Origin: Alphaproteobacteria bacterium HGW-Alphaproteobacteria-11
GTDB lineage: Bacteria; Pseudomonadota; Alphaproteobacteria; Parvibaculales; Parvibaculaceae
NCBI GenBank assembly: GCA_002841195.1
Contig: PHEO01000003.1
Location: 1-48,646 of the forward strand
DNA: 48,646 nt
Reading direction: 5' to 3'
Translations under genes and position numbers: made by a program
Part shown: positions 19,336 to 27,486 of the stretch, one piece after another
Layout of the letters: each line of letters starts with the position of its first letter
Position numbering within the stretch: the first letter of the stretch is position 1
The notes under the pieces: generated by a model
Seen by the model: only the letters and a program-made list of their open reading frames with translations
What the model was told of the DNA's origin: nothing
Databases searched by the model: none

Positions 19336-20565
19336 ATGACGGAACGGAGCGGCGGGAATTCGGCGCAGGGCATACTGGCGGGCATCCGCGTACTCGATTT
19401 CGGCCGCTATATCGCCGGCCCCTATTGCGCGGCGCTTCTGGGCGACATGGGCGCCGAAGTCATCCGCATCGAAAGGCGCGAAGGCAGCGAAGACCGTTTC
19501 GTGCAGCCCATCGTTCCGGATGCCGGTCCCGGCGCGGGCGGCGAAGGCGCGATGTTCCTGCAGATGAACCGCAACAAGAAGGGCCTGACGCTCGATCCGA
19601 TGACGGAGGCGGGACGCGGCATCGTCCGCCGCCTGGTCGCCACGGCCGACGTCGTTGTCGCCAACCTGCCTCCCTCGACGCTGAAGACGATGGGTCTCGA
19701 CTATGAGAGCCTTTCGGCGGCGAAGCCCGACATCATTCTCACCACCGTCTCGGCCTTCGGTCATGGCGGGCCCTATAGCGAGCGCACAGGCTTCGACGGC
19801 GTCGCGCAGTCGATGGTCGGCGCGGCCTATCTGACCGGATACCCCGAGGAGCCGGTCAAAAGCTACGCGCCCTGGGTCGATTTCGGCACCGCCTCGCTAT
19901 CCGCCTTCGGCACGATGGCGGCGCTGATGGAACGTCAGAAATCCGGCAAGGGCCAGATCGTCGAAGGCGCGCTGCTGTCGACGGCGCTCGCCTATTTCAA
20001 CTTCCACCTGATCGAACAGCAATTGCGTCACACCGATCGCGTTGCCATCGGCAACCGCTCGCCCTATGCGGGACCGGCCGACATTGTGCGCACGAAGGAC
20101 GGCTGGATTTTGGTGCAGGCCATCGGCGCGCCGCTCTTCAAGCGCTGGGCGCGGCTGATGGGCGAGGATCACTGGCTCACCGACCCGCGCTTCAAGGACG
20201 ATCTGGCGCGCGGCGACAATGGCGCGGCGCTGTCGGAACGCACATCACGCTGGGCGGAGACGCGCACCACCGAGGAAGCGCTTGCCGAGCTTGAAAAGGC
20301 GCGCATACCGGCCGGGCCCGTCTATTCGCCGCAACAGGCGCTCGACGACCGGCATATCCGCGAAATGGGCTATCTGAAGCCGCTCGATTATCCGGGCCTG
20401 CCGGGTCCGGCGCCCATCATGGAGACGCCGCTGCGCCTCTCGCGCACCCCGGCCACGATCCGCGAGCGCGCGCCGGTTCTCGGCGAACACACCGACGCCA
20501 TTCTCGGCGAGCTTGGATACTCACCTGCCGAGATCGCGTCGTTTCGCGCCGAAGGGATCGTCTGA
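19336..20565 (+). CDS. Class III (CaiB/BaiF) CoA transferase
   Basis: A 409-aa family III CoA transferase, which moves CoA between carboxylic acids. The family opening is clear: GIRVLDFGRYIAGPYCAALL and GDMGAEVIRIE, followed by the nucleotide loop NRNKKGLTLD. The catalytic aspartate is likely Asp182 in APWVDFGTAS. The C-terminal part ends with RAPVLGEHTDAILGELGY, which is typical. The frame is open from 19291, but ATG 19336 is preceded by AGGGAGAGAG and begins the conserved domain. The stop is 2 nt before the GTG of the PLP enzyme gene, so the two are co-transcribed. The substrate is not predictable. Confidence 0.94.
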   Translation: MTERSGGNSAQGILAGIRVLDFGRYIAGPYCAALLGDMGAEVIRIERREGSEDRFVQPIVPDAGPGAGGEGAMFLQMNRNKKGLTLDPMTEAGRGIVRRLVATADVVVANLPPSTLKTMGLDYESLSAAKPDIILTTVSAFGHGGPYSERTGFDGVAQSMVGAAYLTGYPEEPVKSYAPWVDFGTASLSAFGTMAALMERQKSGKGQIVEGALLSTALAYFNFHLIEQQLRHTDRVAIGNRSPYAGPADIVRTKDGWILVQAIGAPLFKRWARLMGEDHWLTDPRFKDDLARGDNGAALSERTSRWAETRTTEEALAELEKARIPAGPVYSPQQALDDRHIREMGYLKPLDYPGLPGPAPIMETPLRLSRTPATIRERAPVLGEHTDAILGELGYSPAEIASFRAEGIV

Positions 20566-20567
20566 CC

Positions 20568-21584
20568 GTGACCGATGCGCTTGCCCGCTTTCCGCGTTTC
20601 ACGCTCGCCCATCTACCAACGCCGCTCACCGAAATGACGCGGCTGCGCGCGGCGCTTGCCGCTGGCATGGATCGCACGCCCCCGCGCCTCTTCATCAAGC
20701 GCGACGACTGCACCGGGCTTGCCGGCGGCGGCAACAAGACGCGCAAACTCGAATTCCTGATCGGCGACGCGCTGGCCAAGGGCTGCGATACGGTGGTGAC
20801 GACGGGTGCGTTGCAATCGAACCACGCGCGGCAAACGGCGGCGGCCGCCGCCGCGGCCGGCCTCCGCTGCGTCCTCGTGCTGTTCGACAGTGTGCCTTAT
20901 ACGGGCCACGCCTATCGCGGTTCGGGCAATCTGCTGCTCGATCGCATTCTCGGCGCCGATGTTCGCGTCGAGCCGGCGGATGCCGATGCCGGCGCGGTGT
21001 TCACGCGCATCATGGGCGAGATCGAAGCCGGCGGCGGCAAACCCTATCTGGTGCCGGTCGGCGGCTCGAACGCCGTCGGTTCGCTCGGCTATGCGGCCGC
21101 CTATCTCGAAATTGCCGACGGGCTCGATGCGCGCGGCATCGGCGCGGCGCGCATCGTTCATGCCTCGTCGAGCGGCGGAACGCAGGCCGGTCTTGTCGCG
21201 GGCCGTATGTTGCGCGGCGCCGGGCCGTCGATTGCCGGCGTCAATGTCTACCGCGCCGACAACGACGCGATGGCGGCCAGCATTCTGGCGCTGGCGGCGA
21301 AAACGACGGCGCTGCTCGGCATCGCCGCGCCTGGCCCCGATGCGGTGGTGCTGGACGGCGCGCATCTCGGCGCGCGTTACGGCATGCCGACGGCGGACAT
21401 GAAAGCCGCGGTCGAATGCCTGGCGCGCGAGGAAGGCGTGTTGCTCGATCCGGTCTATACCGGCAAGGGAATGGCCGGCTTCATGGCGCAGATTCAAGCC
21501 GGCGCGCACAACGATGTCGAGGCGCTGGTGTTTCTGCACACCGGCGGCATGCCGGGTCTCTTTGCCTATGAGGGCGAGTTCTAG
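20568..21584 (+). CDS. PLP-dependent D-cysteine desulfhydrase/ACC deaminase-like enzyme
   Basis: A 338-aa fold-type II PLP enzyme. The cofactor lysine is probably Lys57 in AGGGNKTRKLEFL; the substrate loop TTGALQSNHARQTAAAAAAA and glycine-rich phosphate loop HASSSGGTQAG are present. HTGGMPGLFAYEGEF at the C-terminus is the usual family ending. Members deaminate D-cysteine to pyruvate, H2S and ammonia, or act on 1-aminocyclopropane-1-carboxylate; the sequence cannot separate these, so the narrower name is tentative. It uses a GTG start 2 nt after the CoA transferase stop. Its TAG stop overlaps the stop of the opposing gene in the shared tetranucleotide CTAG. Confidence 0.93.
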   Translation: MTDALARFPRFTLAHLPTPLTEMTRLRAALAAGMDRTPPRLFIKRDDCTGLAGGGNKTRKLEFLIGDALAKGCDTVVTTGALQSNHARQTAAAAAAAGLRCVLVLFDSVPYTGHAYRGSGNLLLDRILGADVRVEPADADAGAVFTRIMGEIEAGGGKPYLVPVGGSNAVGSLGYAAAYLEIADGLDARGIGAARIVHASSSGGTQAGLVAGRMLRGAGPSIAGVNVYRADNDAMAASILALAAKTTALLGIAAPGPDAVVLDGAHLGARYGMPTADMKAAVECLAREEGVLLDPVYTGKGMAGFMAQIQAGAHNDVEALVFLHTGGMPGLFAYEGEF

Positions 21585-23038
21585 CTCGCGACCTGCAACG
21601 CCACATCGGCGCGGCGGCGCAATATATCCGCCGTGCGGTCCTCGCCCAGCGCCTCGCGGAAGCGGGCGGCGATTTCAATGAATGCTTCGGCGTTGATGCG
21701 GGCCGTTCCGGTCGCGGTTCTGAGCTCTTCGAGCAGGCGGTCTTCGTAAGTGTTGAGATAGACCGTGATCTGGCTGCGGACGCTCCGGCAATGGCTCTGC
21801 GCGCCGACCGCCTCGCAGATCGGCGACAAGCCTTCGAGGAAACGCAGACAGGCGCTCATGCGCTCGGTGCGCGCGGTGTCGGGCGCGGCCGAAATATCGG
21901 GGCGCAGCGGACCGCCGCGTCCATATTGTCCGATCTGGTGCAGCGGCAGGGCGCGCGGAAGATCGGTTTCGAAGCGCGCCATTTCCTGCGAGATCGCCGC
22001 CGAGAGGCGCGCCCGCGCGCCGAGCAGGCGTTGTCCCCATTCGCCGTGGCGCCGCAAATCGATTTCGGAGGTGAAGCCGCGCGAAATGCGGGCGAAGCGC
22101 TTTATCTCGCCGCGCAGCATGTCGAGATCGGCATGGCCGGGGCGTTTGCTTTCGGCGGCGCGCGCGATCCGGTCCATGTCGGCAAGCAACGCCTCCCCGA
22201 GAACCGCGAGTTCGCTGCGGCTGATCAGCATGTCGTTGCGATAATGGGCGACCTTCCGCGCCAGGCGGAGGATCTGCCAGGGTTCCGCAAGGCGCGCCAT
22301 CGCGCCAAACGCCACATAGAGCGCCGCCTCGGGGGATTTTTCGCGCGCCTCTTCGTAGAGTTCCTTGACGGCCGTCACCAGACTTTCATCGAAGTCGGCG
22401 GCGCCCAACGGCAACGCCGATTGCAGCTTCAGCATCACGGGCGCGATCGACAATGCGGCGGCGATCGCGCGCGCATCCTCGATGCCACTCTCGCCACCGA
22501 GACGCGTCTCGATCTCGCGGCGCCGCGCGCCGTCGCGGCGCACGTCGCCGAGTGCCGCGGCGATGGCGGCCGCGACCGAAGCGTGCATCACCGACACGGT
22601 CGTATCGCGTGCGGCGGCATCGCCCTTCAATGTGTGATCGACGATGCGCTGCGCCATATCGGGCAAGGCATCGGGCAGCAATTCGGTTTCAAGCCAGGAC
22701 CACAACGGCTGGATGACGCTGCGCGCGATGCGGCCGCGCGCACGGTCAACCTCCGGCGCGTTGGACAGCAAATCCTCGAAGGGCTGACAGAGGCGGCGCA
22801 TCGGATCGGCCATGCCCGGACGCGCGCCGCGAAAGGCGGCGAGCAGCGGACGCAGGCCCGAGAGAATTGTCTCATAGGGAAGACCGGCATTGCCGCGCAG
22901 CTTTTCGCGCTCGATGCCCGAGGCGAGCTTCAACACGGCAGGCGGCGGCAATTGCGCCAGGTAGTTTGCCAGGCGCTGCGACAGCGATGCGTTCGGTTCT
23001 TTGGCCATGACGTCTCGGCTGAACTCGGCGGCCCCCAT
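21581..23038 (-). CDS. Conserved-looking hypothetical protein, 485 aa, mostly helical
   Basis: I do not recognise this protein. It is rich in Ala, Arg and Leu, lacks a signal peptide or membrane helices and is likely an all-helical cytoplasmic protein. Two cysteines lie close together near the C-terminus (PICEAVGAQSHCRSV). The N-terminus (LSQRLANYLAQLPPPAVLKL) and the ending (RTADILRRRADVALQV) show no known motif. The start is uncertain: ATG 23038 has GGGGAG upstream; ATG 23008 (MAKEPNASL) is an alternative. It converges with the PLP enzyme gene and is divergent from the cold-shock gene, so it has its own promoter in 23039-23281. Codon use matches its neighbours, which supports a real native gene. 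Confidence 0.75.
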   Translation of the reverse strand: MGAAEFSRDVMAKEPNASLSQRLANYLAQLPPPAVLKLASGIEREKLRGNAGLPYETILSGLRPLLAAFRGARPGMADPMRRLCQPFEDLLSNAPEVDRARGRIARSVIQPLWSWLETELLPDALPDMAQRIVDHTLKGDAAARDTTVSVMHASVAAAIAAALGDVRRDGARRREIETRLGGESGIEDARAIAAALSIAPVMLKLQSALPLGAADFDESLVTAVKELYEEAREKSPEAALYVAFGAMARLAEPWQILRLARKVAHYRNDMLISRSELAVLGEALLADMDRIARAAESKRPGHADLDMLRGEIKRFARISRGFTSEIDLRRHGEWGQRLLGARARLSAAISQEMARFETDLPRALPLHQIGQYGRGGPLRPDISAAPDTARTERMSACLRFLEGLSPICEAVGAQSHCRSVRSQITVYLNTYEDRLLEELRTATGTARINAEAFIEIAARFREALGEDRTADILRRRADVALQVAS

Positions 23039-23281
23039 GCCGCTCCCCAAGGTTCTACCCTAGGGACCCATGCTTAAAATTTGGTTCCATATCGCCGTAA
23101 GTGGCGGAGTTTAGCCATTTTCGTCTGTGATATGGGAGAGTAAGCGCGATTGCGGGCGCCGTCTTCGGGACGGGATTTTCGTTGGTCCGAGCCAAATTTC
23201 GGTGATAGCGTTTTTTCTCGGGTGCGGCCCCGAACGGCGGCATCCGTTCGTTCTATCTCTATGCGAGGCAATCAACGCACT

Positions 23282-23488
23282 ATGGCTAGCGGAGTCGTGA
23301 AGTGGTTCAACGCCACTAAGGGTTATGGATTCATCGCACCTGCCGACGGAGGCAAGGACGTTTTCGTCCACATTTCCGCCGTCGAACAGGCCGGCCAGAA
23401 GACCCTGCAGGAAGGTCAGCAAATCCAGTATGAACTGGTCGAGGGGCGCAACGGTCGCTCCTCCGCCGAAAATCTGGTACTCGGCTGA
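23282..23488 (+). CDS. Cold-shock domain protein (CspA family)
   Basis: A 68-aa single cold-shock domain protein that binds single-stranded RNA/DNA. RNP1 is KGYGFIAP (residues 13-20) and RNP2 is VFVHISAV (27-34); the start [17 protein letters not shown] is typical of alphaproteobacterial Csp proteins. The frame is open from 23150, but the domain begins at ATG 23282. Only a GAGG about 13 nt upstream serves as ribosome site, so translation may depend on leader structure. The gap of more than 200 nt to the divergent gene could hold a long 5' leader, as in enteric cspA. A strong hairpin follows at 23538. Whether it is cold-induced or constitutive cannot be told. Confidence 0.97.
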   Translation: MASGVVKWFNATKGYGFIAPADGGKDVFVHISAVEQAGQKTLQEGQQIQYELVEGRNGRSSAENLVLG

Positions 23489-23537
23489 TCGACAATCAGC
23501 ATCGGCGCGGGCGGTGCCGCCCGCCCGCAAAATATCG

Positions 23538-23569
23538 AGGCCCTCCCCGGGAACGGTGGAGGGCCTTTC
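23538..23569 (+). terminator. Intrinsic terminator after the cold-shock gene
   Basis: A perfect 9-bp stem, AGGCCCTCC (23538-23546) and GGAGGGCCT (23558-23566), encloses an 11-nt loop and is followed by a short TT run. It lies 50 nt after the csp stop and before the yihY-like gene, so csp is probably monocistronic. Confidence 0.8.
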
Positions 23570-23600
23570 GGTTGCGGGCTCCGGCGTCTAGCATGGCGCC

Positions 23601-24968
23601 ATGTTCGGCTCCGCTTCGCTCATCGAGCGCCTTCACGCTCTCATCTGGGATCGTACCCTCGACAACCAGCCCTTCTGGATGCGAACGATATTCATCGCCG
23701 CGCGGATCGGCTGGGCGACGGCGCGCGAGATCGCCGGCGGGGCGCTGAGCCTCCGGGCCATGAGCCTCGTCTATACGACATTGCTGGCGCTGGTGCCGGC
23801 ACTCGCCATCGCCTTCGCGATTTTCCGCGCCTTCGGCTTCGACAGTTACATCGAAACCATCATGGCCGACTTTCTGGCACCGCTCGGCGACCAGGGGGCC
23901 GAGATCACGCAGCGCATGATGGAGTTCGTGCAACGGGTCAACGCCAATGTGCTCGGCACGGTCGGCTTCGCCTTCCTGCTCTACACGGTCATTTCGCTGA
24001 TCAACAAGGTCGAGGCGGCGTTCAACAGCATCTGGCACGTCGAATCCAACCGCTCCTTCGCGCGCCAGTTCACCGAGATTGTCAGCATGGGCATTCTCGG
24101 ACCGCTGATCGTGCTGACCGTTGTCGGCATCATGGCGGGCGCGATTTCCAACACATTTATCGGCAGCGCCGCCGAGCACTGGCTGGTCGCCTACATCGTC
24201 GAGCAATCGAGCCGGCTGCTGCCTTTCGCGGTGCTGATCGCCGCCTTCGCCTTCATCTACATGATGATCCCCAACACACGGGTCAAACTCGACGCCGCGC
24301 TTGTCGGCGCGACGGTTGCGGGCGTCGTCTGGGGGGCGGCAGGCTGGACCTTTGCGACATTCGTCGTCAAATCGGCGCAATATGTGGCGATCTATTCGGC
24401 CTTTGCCAGCCTGGTCTTCTTCATGATCTGGCTCTACGCGGCATGGCTGATCCTGCTCGGCGGCTGCGCCATCGCCTTCTACTATCAGAACCGCGCCTAT
24501 CTTTCGGCGCAGGCTGGCGTCAGCCCGCTGACATTGCGCCAGCTCGACCGGATGGCGGTTCAGGCGCTGCTGCTGATCCACGATGCTTTCGAGCACGCGC
24601 AGACGCCCTGGACCGAAGAGGCGCTGGCGCGGCGGCTTCACGTGCCGATGGAGGCGATGGGCGAACTCTCACGTGCGCTCTGCAACGCCGGGCTTGTCAC
24701 CTTCGCCGCCGGCACCCCGCCCCGCTTCGTGCCGGCCCGCCCGGCCGACAAGACCCGTGTCGCCGACGTTCTGGATGCCGTACGGGCGCAGCGCTACAAG
24801 CGCCATGTCGAGGATGCGAGCCTTGCGCATGAGCCCCGCGTCGACGCCTTTTTTGGCTCGCTGGCGGCGCGGGAGGCTGAACTTGCCGATCCGACCACCA
24901 TTGCCTCGCTGCTGGCGGCCGAGGAACCCGCCGCCGAAGCCGGCGAAGCGACCGCTGCGGGCCGTTAA
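23601..24968 (+). CDS. YihY/BrkB (UPF0761) family inner-membrane protein with C-terminal extension
   Basis: A 455-aa protein. Residues about 30-310 carry the YihY/virulence factor BrkB domain: GGALSLRAMSLVYTTLLALVPALAIAFAIF opens it, and further hydrophobic helices follow (GFAFLLYTVISLI, GILGPLIVLTVVGIMAGA, LLPFAVLIAAFAFIYMMI, LVFFMIWLYAAWLILLGGCA). The last 140 residues are soluble; QALLLIHDAFEHAQTPWTEEALARRLHVP with ELSRALCNAGLVTF looks like a winged-helix fold. Despite the old name, the family is not ribonuclease BN, and its function is unsettled. The start at 23601 follows the conserved beginning; an ATG 8 nt earlier is out of frame. It stands alone between two hairpins. Confidence 0.92.
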   Translation: MFGSASLIERLHALIWDRTLDNQPFWMRTIFIAARIGWATAREIAGGALSLRAMSLVYTTLLALVPALAIAFAIFRAFGFDSYIETIMADFLAPLGDQGAEITQRMMEFVQRVNANVLGTVGFAFLLYTVISLINKVEAAFNSIWHVESNRSFARQFTEIVSMGILGPLIVLTVVGIMAGAISNTFIGSAAEHWLVAYIVEQSSRLLPFAVLIAAFAFIYMMIPNTRVKLDAALVGATVAGVVWGAAGWTFATFVVKSAQYVAIYSAFASLVFFMIWLYAAWLILLGGCAIAFYYQNRAYLSAQAGVSPLTLRQLDRMAVQALLLIHDAFEHAQTPWTEEALARRLHVPMEAMGELSRALCNAGLVTFAAGTPPRFVPARPADKTRVADVLDAVRAQRYKRHVEDASLAHEPRVDAFFGSLAAREAELADPTTIASLLAAEEPAAEAGEATAAGR

Positions 24969-25090
24969 CTTCTCGATTCGATGTCAAAATCCGCGCCGCT
25001 CCGGCCGTATCCGGCCGGCGATCCGCGGCATCGCGCGGTGCCGCAAGATTCAAAAATACCAATAATGACGGGCATCGCGGACACTCGATC

Positions 25091-25115
25091 GTGTGTGCAT
25101 GAACTCTTCACACAC
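25091..25115. promoter_or_regulatory. Inverted repeat GTGTGTG-N11-CACACAC before the 36-aa reading frame
   Basis: The 7-bp arms GTGTGTG (25091-25097) and CACACAC (25109-25115) flank 11 nt. A possible -35 element TTGACG follows at 25122-25127, but a convincing -10 at 17 nt spacing is not visible (CACGCT). The position, 74-98 nt before the 25189 start codon, fits either an operator or a 5' leader hairpin. Both arms are seen; function is inference. Confidence 0.35.
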
Positions 25116-25188
25116 ATTCTCTTGACGCGCGCGCATTCCGGATTCACGCTTGCGATACTGGGTTCAACAATTGAAAGGAGGTGATCCG

Positions 25189-25299
25189 ATGTCTAACGGT
25201 TACGTGACGCCGTTTGCCATCGCCAAGATTTCGATCTCAACAGAGGGTCGTGTGGCGAGGCCGGTAAGGTCGGAAACTTCCGGAGGCCTTTCTGCCTGA
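25189..25299 (+). CDS. Candidate 36-aa microprotein or leader peptide behind a full-length Shine-Dalgarno match
   Basis: The frame starts MSNGYVTPFAIAKISISTEG and stops with TGA at 25299. Its start codon is preceded by AAAGGAGGTGATCC, a 14-nt perfect complement of the 3' end of 16S rRNA, with 2 nt between the end of the match and the ATG (5-9 nt from the GGAGG core). Typical genes in this window match only 4-6 nt. The peptide has no membrane helix or signal sequence and is net basic; no family was recognised. It is followed by a hairpin (TCGCCGC 25314-25320 with GCGGCGA 25333-25339) and a strong terminator at 25421, so a discrete transcript of roughly 300 nt is likely. It could be a real small protein, a leader peptide, or an RNA that acts by binding ribosomes. 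Confidence 0.6.
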   Translation: MSNGYVTPFAIAKISISTEGRVARPVRSETSGGLSA

Positions 25300-25420
25300 G
25301 CCTTTATCCTTCATCGCCGCACCGGTTCCGGCGCGGCGACTCTGCAATCGAAATAGATGGGCGCAAACGGGGCGGTCCATAGACAAGATAAACTGACCGC
25401 GTCGCTGCCGTTTCCGAACT

Positions 25421-25456
25421 GGCCGCCGCTTTCCTCAAGGAGAGCGGCGGCCTTTT
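25421..25456 (+). terminator. Strong intrinsic terminator with T tract, plus strand
   Basis: A perfect 10-bp stem, GGCCGCCGCT (25421-25430) and AGCGGCGGCC (25443-25452), is followed by TTTT. The T run exists only on the plus strand, so it should end the transcript carrying the 36-aa frame. On the minus strand it could still slow read-through from the lipoprotein gene. Confidence 0.85.
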
Positions 25457-25506
25457 CACGTTCGGTGTCGCACGAAGGAGATGTCTCACGAAGGTCTGGT
25501 TTCGTC

Positions 25507-25992
25507 TTAACCGACGATCTGCCATGAGCCGTCGGGCTGACGGCAAGCGGTGCCGTAGGCCTGTTCGGCGCGACCGCCGATATAGACGGTCTGGTTGTAT
25601 TCGCGGCAGTAGCCGGAATTCGACTGATAGGAGCGGCCGGGATTGACGTAGCCGTAATTGCCGCTGTCCGGATTGCGCCACTGCGTCGACTGGCCGCTCT
25701 GGAACGCGCTGTAGGAGGCGTTCTGGAGATAAGCCTGGTCGGCGCGGTCGAGGCTGCGGCCGATACTGTTGCCGACCATCGCACCGATCAGAACGCCGGC
25801 GCCCGTTGCCCACAGCCTGCCCGAGCCGCCGCCGATCTGCGAACCGGCAAGGCCGCCCGCGACCGCGCCAGCCAATGTGCCGATGCCCTGCTTCGGGCCG
25901 CTGCCGCCATAACCGTAGCCGGGACCGCCGGTCTGACAGCCGGCCAGTGCCAGGGCCAGTGCGCCTACGACAAGTGTGCTCTTGATCTTCAT
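25507..25992 (-). CDS. Glycine-zipper outer-membrane lipoprotein (17-kDa surface-antigen-like)
   Basis: A 161-aa lipoprotein: signal sequence MKIKSTLVVGALALALAGC with lipobox LAGC (Cys19). A glycine-zipper region follows (GTLAGAVAGGLAGSQIGGGS and GAGVLIGAMVGNSIGRSLD), as in the Rickettsia 17-kDa antigen family. The C-terminal part (YCREYNQTVYIGGRAEQAYG TACRQPDGSWQI, two cysteines) is the typical closing domain in this family, which probably stabilises the envelope. It lies downstream of the PepSY-regulator-kinase operon on the same strand, with a separate 123-nt promoter region that contains a GTTCA direct repeat also found before that operon. It may therefore be a target of the regulator. 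Confidence 0.93.
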   Translation of the reverse strand: MKIKSTLVVGALALALAGCQTGGPGYGYGGSGPKQGIGTLAGAVAGGLAGSQIGGGSGRLWATGAGVLIGAMVGNSIGRSLDRADQAYLQNASYSAFQSGQSTQWRNPDSGNYGYVNPGRSYQSNSGYCREYNQTVYIGGRAEQAYGTACRQPDGSWQIVG

Positions 25993-26072
25993 CGCTGTAC
26001 CCCATGTCCTGATTGGGTGATGTAACGATGATCAGGATAGGAGAGCGCCCTTGAGCGGGGCCTGAATGCGCC

Positions 26073-26088
26073 GTTCATCCGGCGTTCA
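26073..26088 (+). promoter_or_regulatory. GTTCA-N6-GTTCA direct repeat upstream of the lipoprotein gene
   Basis: Two GTTCA pentamers (26073-26077 and 26084-26088) are 11 bp apart, about one helical turn, within GTTCATCCGGCGTTCAG. The site lies 81-96 nt before the lipoprotein start, on the non-coding strand. A near-identical repeat stands before the PepSY operon (28546-28561). Tandem half-sites one turn apart are the usual layout for OmpR-family regulators. Confidence 0.5.
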
Positions 26089-26115
26089 GCTTCGCGCGCC
26101 GGATCGGGCCGGATT

Positions 26116-27486
26116 TCAGTCGGCGGATGCCGGGAGCAGGAGTTCGGCCCGCAAGCCGCCGGTTTCCGAGGTTTCGAGGCGCAATTCGCCGCCATAGAGT
26201 TCGGCGATTTCGGTGACGATCGAGAGGCCGAGGCCCGAACCCGGCTTGGTTTCGTCGAGCCGTGTGCCGCGTTTCAGCACCGTCTGACGCTGTTCTTCGG
26301 GTAGGCCCGGCCCGTCATCCTCGACCGCCAGCAGGAAAAATGGTCGCCCGTTGCGCATGACGCCCGGCGTCACGGTCAGCGCCACCTGCGCGGCGGCCCA
26401 TTTACAGGCATTGTCGACAAGGTTGCCGGCCACTTCCTCGAGGTCCTGTGCCTCGCCGCGAAAGCCGGTCGTCGCCGGGCAGTCGACGGCAATGCGGATG
26501 CCGCGTTCGGCATAGATGCGTTCCAGCGCACGCGCGAGCCGCGCCAGCACCGGCGCGACCGGCGTGTTGACGCCGAGCACATTGGCCGATGCCGCCATGC
26601 GGGCGCGGGCCAGATGATGGTCGATCTGTTCGCGCATCTGCGCCGTCATGCGGGTCACGGTTTCTCCCAGAGGCCCGTCATGCGTGCGTGCTTCGTTGGT
26701 CAGCACGCTGAGCGGCGTCTTCAGCGCATGCGCCAGATTGCCGACATGGGTGCGGGCACGCTCCAGCACCTCGCGGTTGCCTTCCAGCAGCCGGTTCAGT
26801 TCCTCCGCCAGCGGTTCGATTTCCTGCGGAAACTGCCCTTCAAGCCGGGTCGCCTTGCCGGAGCGTATCTGCGCCAGCGCGAGGCGCACGCGTTCGAGCG
26901 GCTGGAGGCCGAAGCGCACCTGGATCAGCAAGGCGATCAGCAGGCCCGCGCCCATCGCCGCCATCGCCGCGAACAGCCATGTGTTGAAGCCCTGAATTTC
27001 AGCGTTGATTTCGCCGCGATCGCCGGCAACCGCGAAGGACACCCGGATGTCGTAGTCCGGCAGCGTCACCCGGCGTTCGGCGACGCGCAGCGGCTGGTTT
27101 TCGGGACCGGCGACATCGAAGACCTTGAGACCGAGATCGTTGCGCTCGATGCCGCGCCGCGCGGAAAGGTCGAGCGACTGATCGAACAGCGACCGCGAAC
27201 GCAGCGCCGGCCGCTCCGCCATCGGCGAGACCTGCCAGTACCAGCCCGAATAAACGAGATCGAAGCGAGTTTCGGAGAGATCGCGGACGCGAACGATATT
27301 GCCGTCGTCATCGACCTCCGTCGTCGCGATCAGGCTGTCGAGCAGCACATCGAGACGCCCGTCGAAACTGCGCTCGACCGAATTGCGGAAAATGGCGGAG
27401 AGGATCAGGCCGCCGGCGACGAGTGCCACGACGCTCCACAGCGCCGCGCCCGCGACGAGGCGGAATGCGAGACTGTCAGACCGCAT
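26116..27486 (-). CDS. Sensor histidine kinase (PhoQ/EnvZ type), partner of the 27476-28147 regulator
   Basis: A 456-aa kinase. The first helix (AALWSVVALVAGGLILSAIF) is followed by a periplasmic sensor domain of about 140 residues, a second helix (LFAAMAAMGAGLLIALLIQV), a HAMP linker, and the acceptor box NLAHALKTPLSVLTNEART (His near residue 252). The ATPase domain has VEDDGPGLPEEQ and GSGLGLSIVTEIAELYGG. The gene overlaps the regulator by 11 nt, so the pair is translationally coupled. With a PepSY protein in the same operon the system resembles PhoPQ-like envelope-stress or divalent-cation sensors of alphaproteobacteria; the signal is not shown by sequence. Confidence 0.94.
   Translation of the reverse strand: MRSDSLAFRLVAGAALWSVVALVAGGLILSAIFRNSVERSFDGRLDVLLDSLIATTEVDDDGNIVRVRDLSETRFDLVYSGWYWQVSPMAERPALRSRSLFDQSLDLSARRGIERNDLGLKVFDVAGPENQPLRVAERRVTLPDYDIRVSFAVAGDRGEINAEIQGFNTWLFAAMAAMGAGLLIALLIQVRFGLQPLERVRLALAQIRSGKATRLEGQFPQEIEPLAEELNRLLEGNREVLERARTHVGNLAHALKTPLSVLTNEARTHDGPLGETVTRMTAQMREQIDHHLARARMAASANVLGVNTPVAPVLARLARALERIYAERGIRIAVDCPATTGFRGEAQDLEEVAGNLVDNACKWAAAQVALTVTPGVMRNGRPFFLLAVEDDGPGLPEEQRQTVLKRGTRLDETKPGSGLGLSIVTEIAELYGGELRLETSETGGLRAELLLPASAD

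Noticed and set aside
25174-25188. End of a 16S rRNA gene, because the minus strand reads GGATCACCTCCTTTC
   Set aside because: The match covers only about 15 nt; the conserved helix 45 sequence before it is missing. It is a Shine-Dalgarno sequence of the plus-strand frame.
25356-25508. A second small plus-strand frame after the 36-aa frame
   Set aside because: No ribosome site at its ATG and the frame runs through the strong terminator at 25421-25456.
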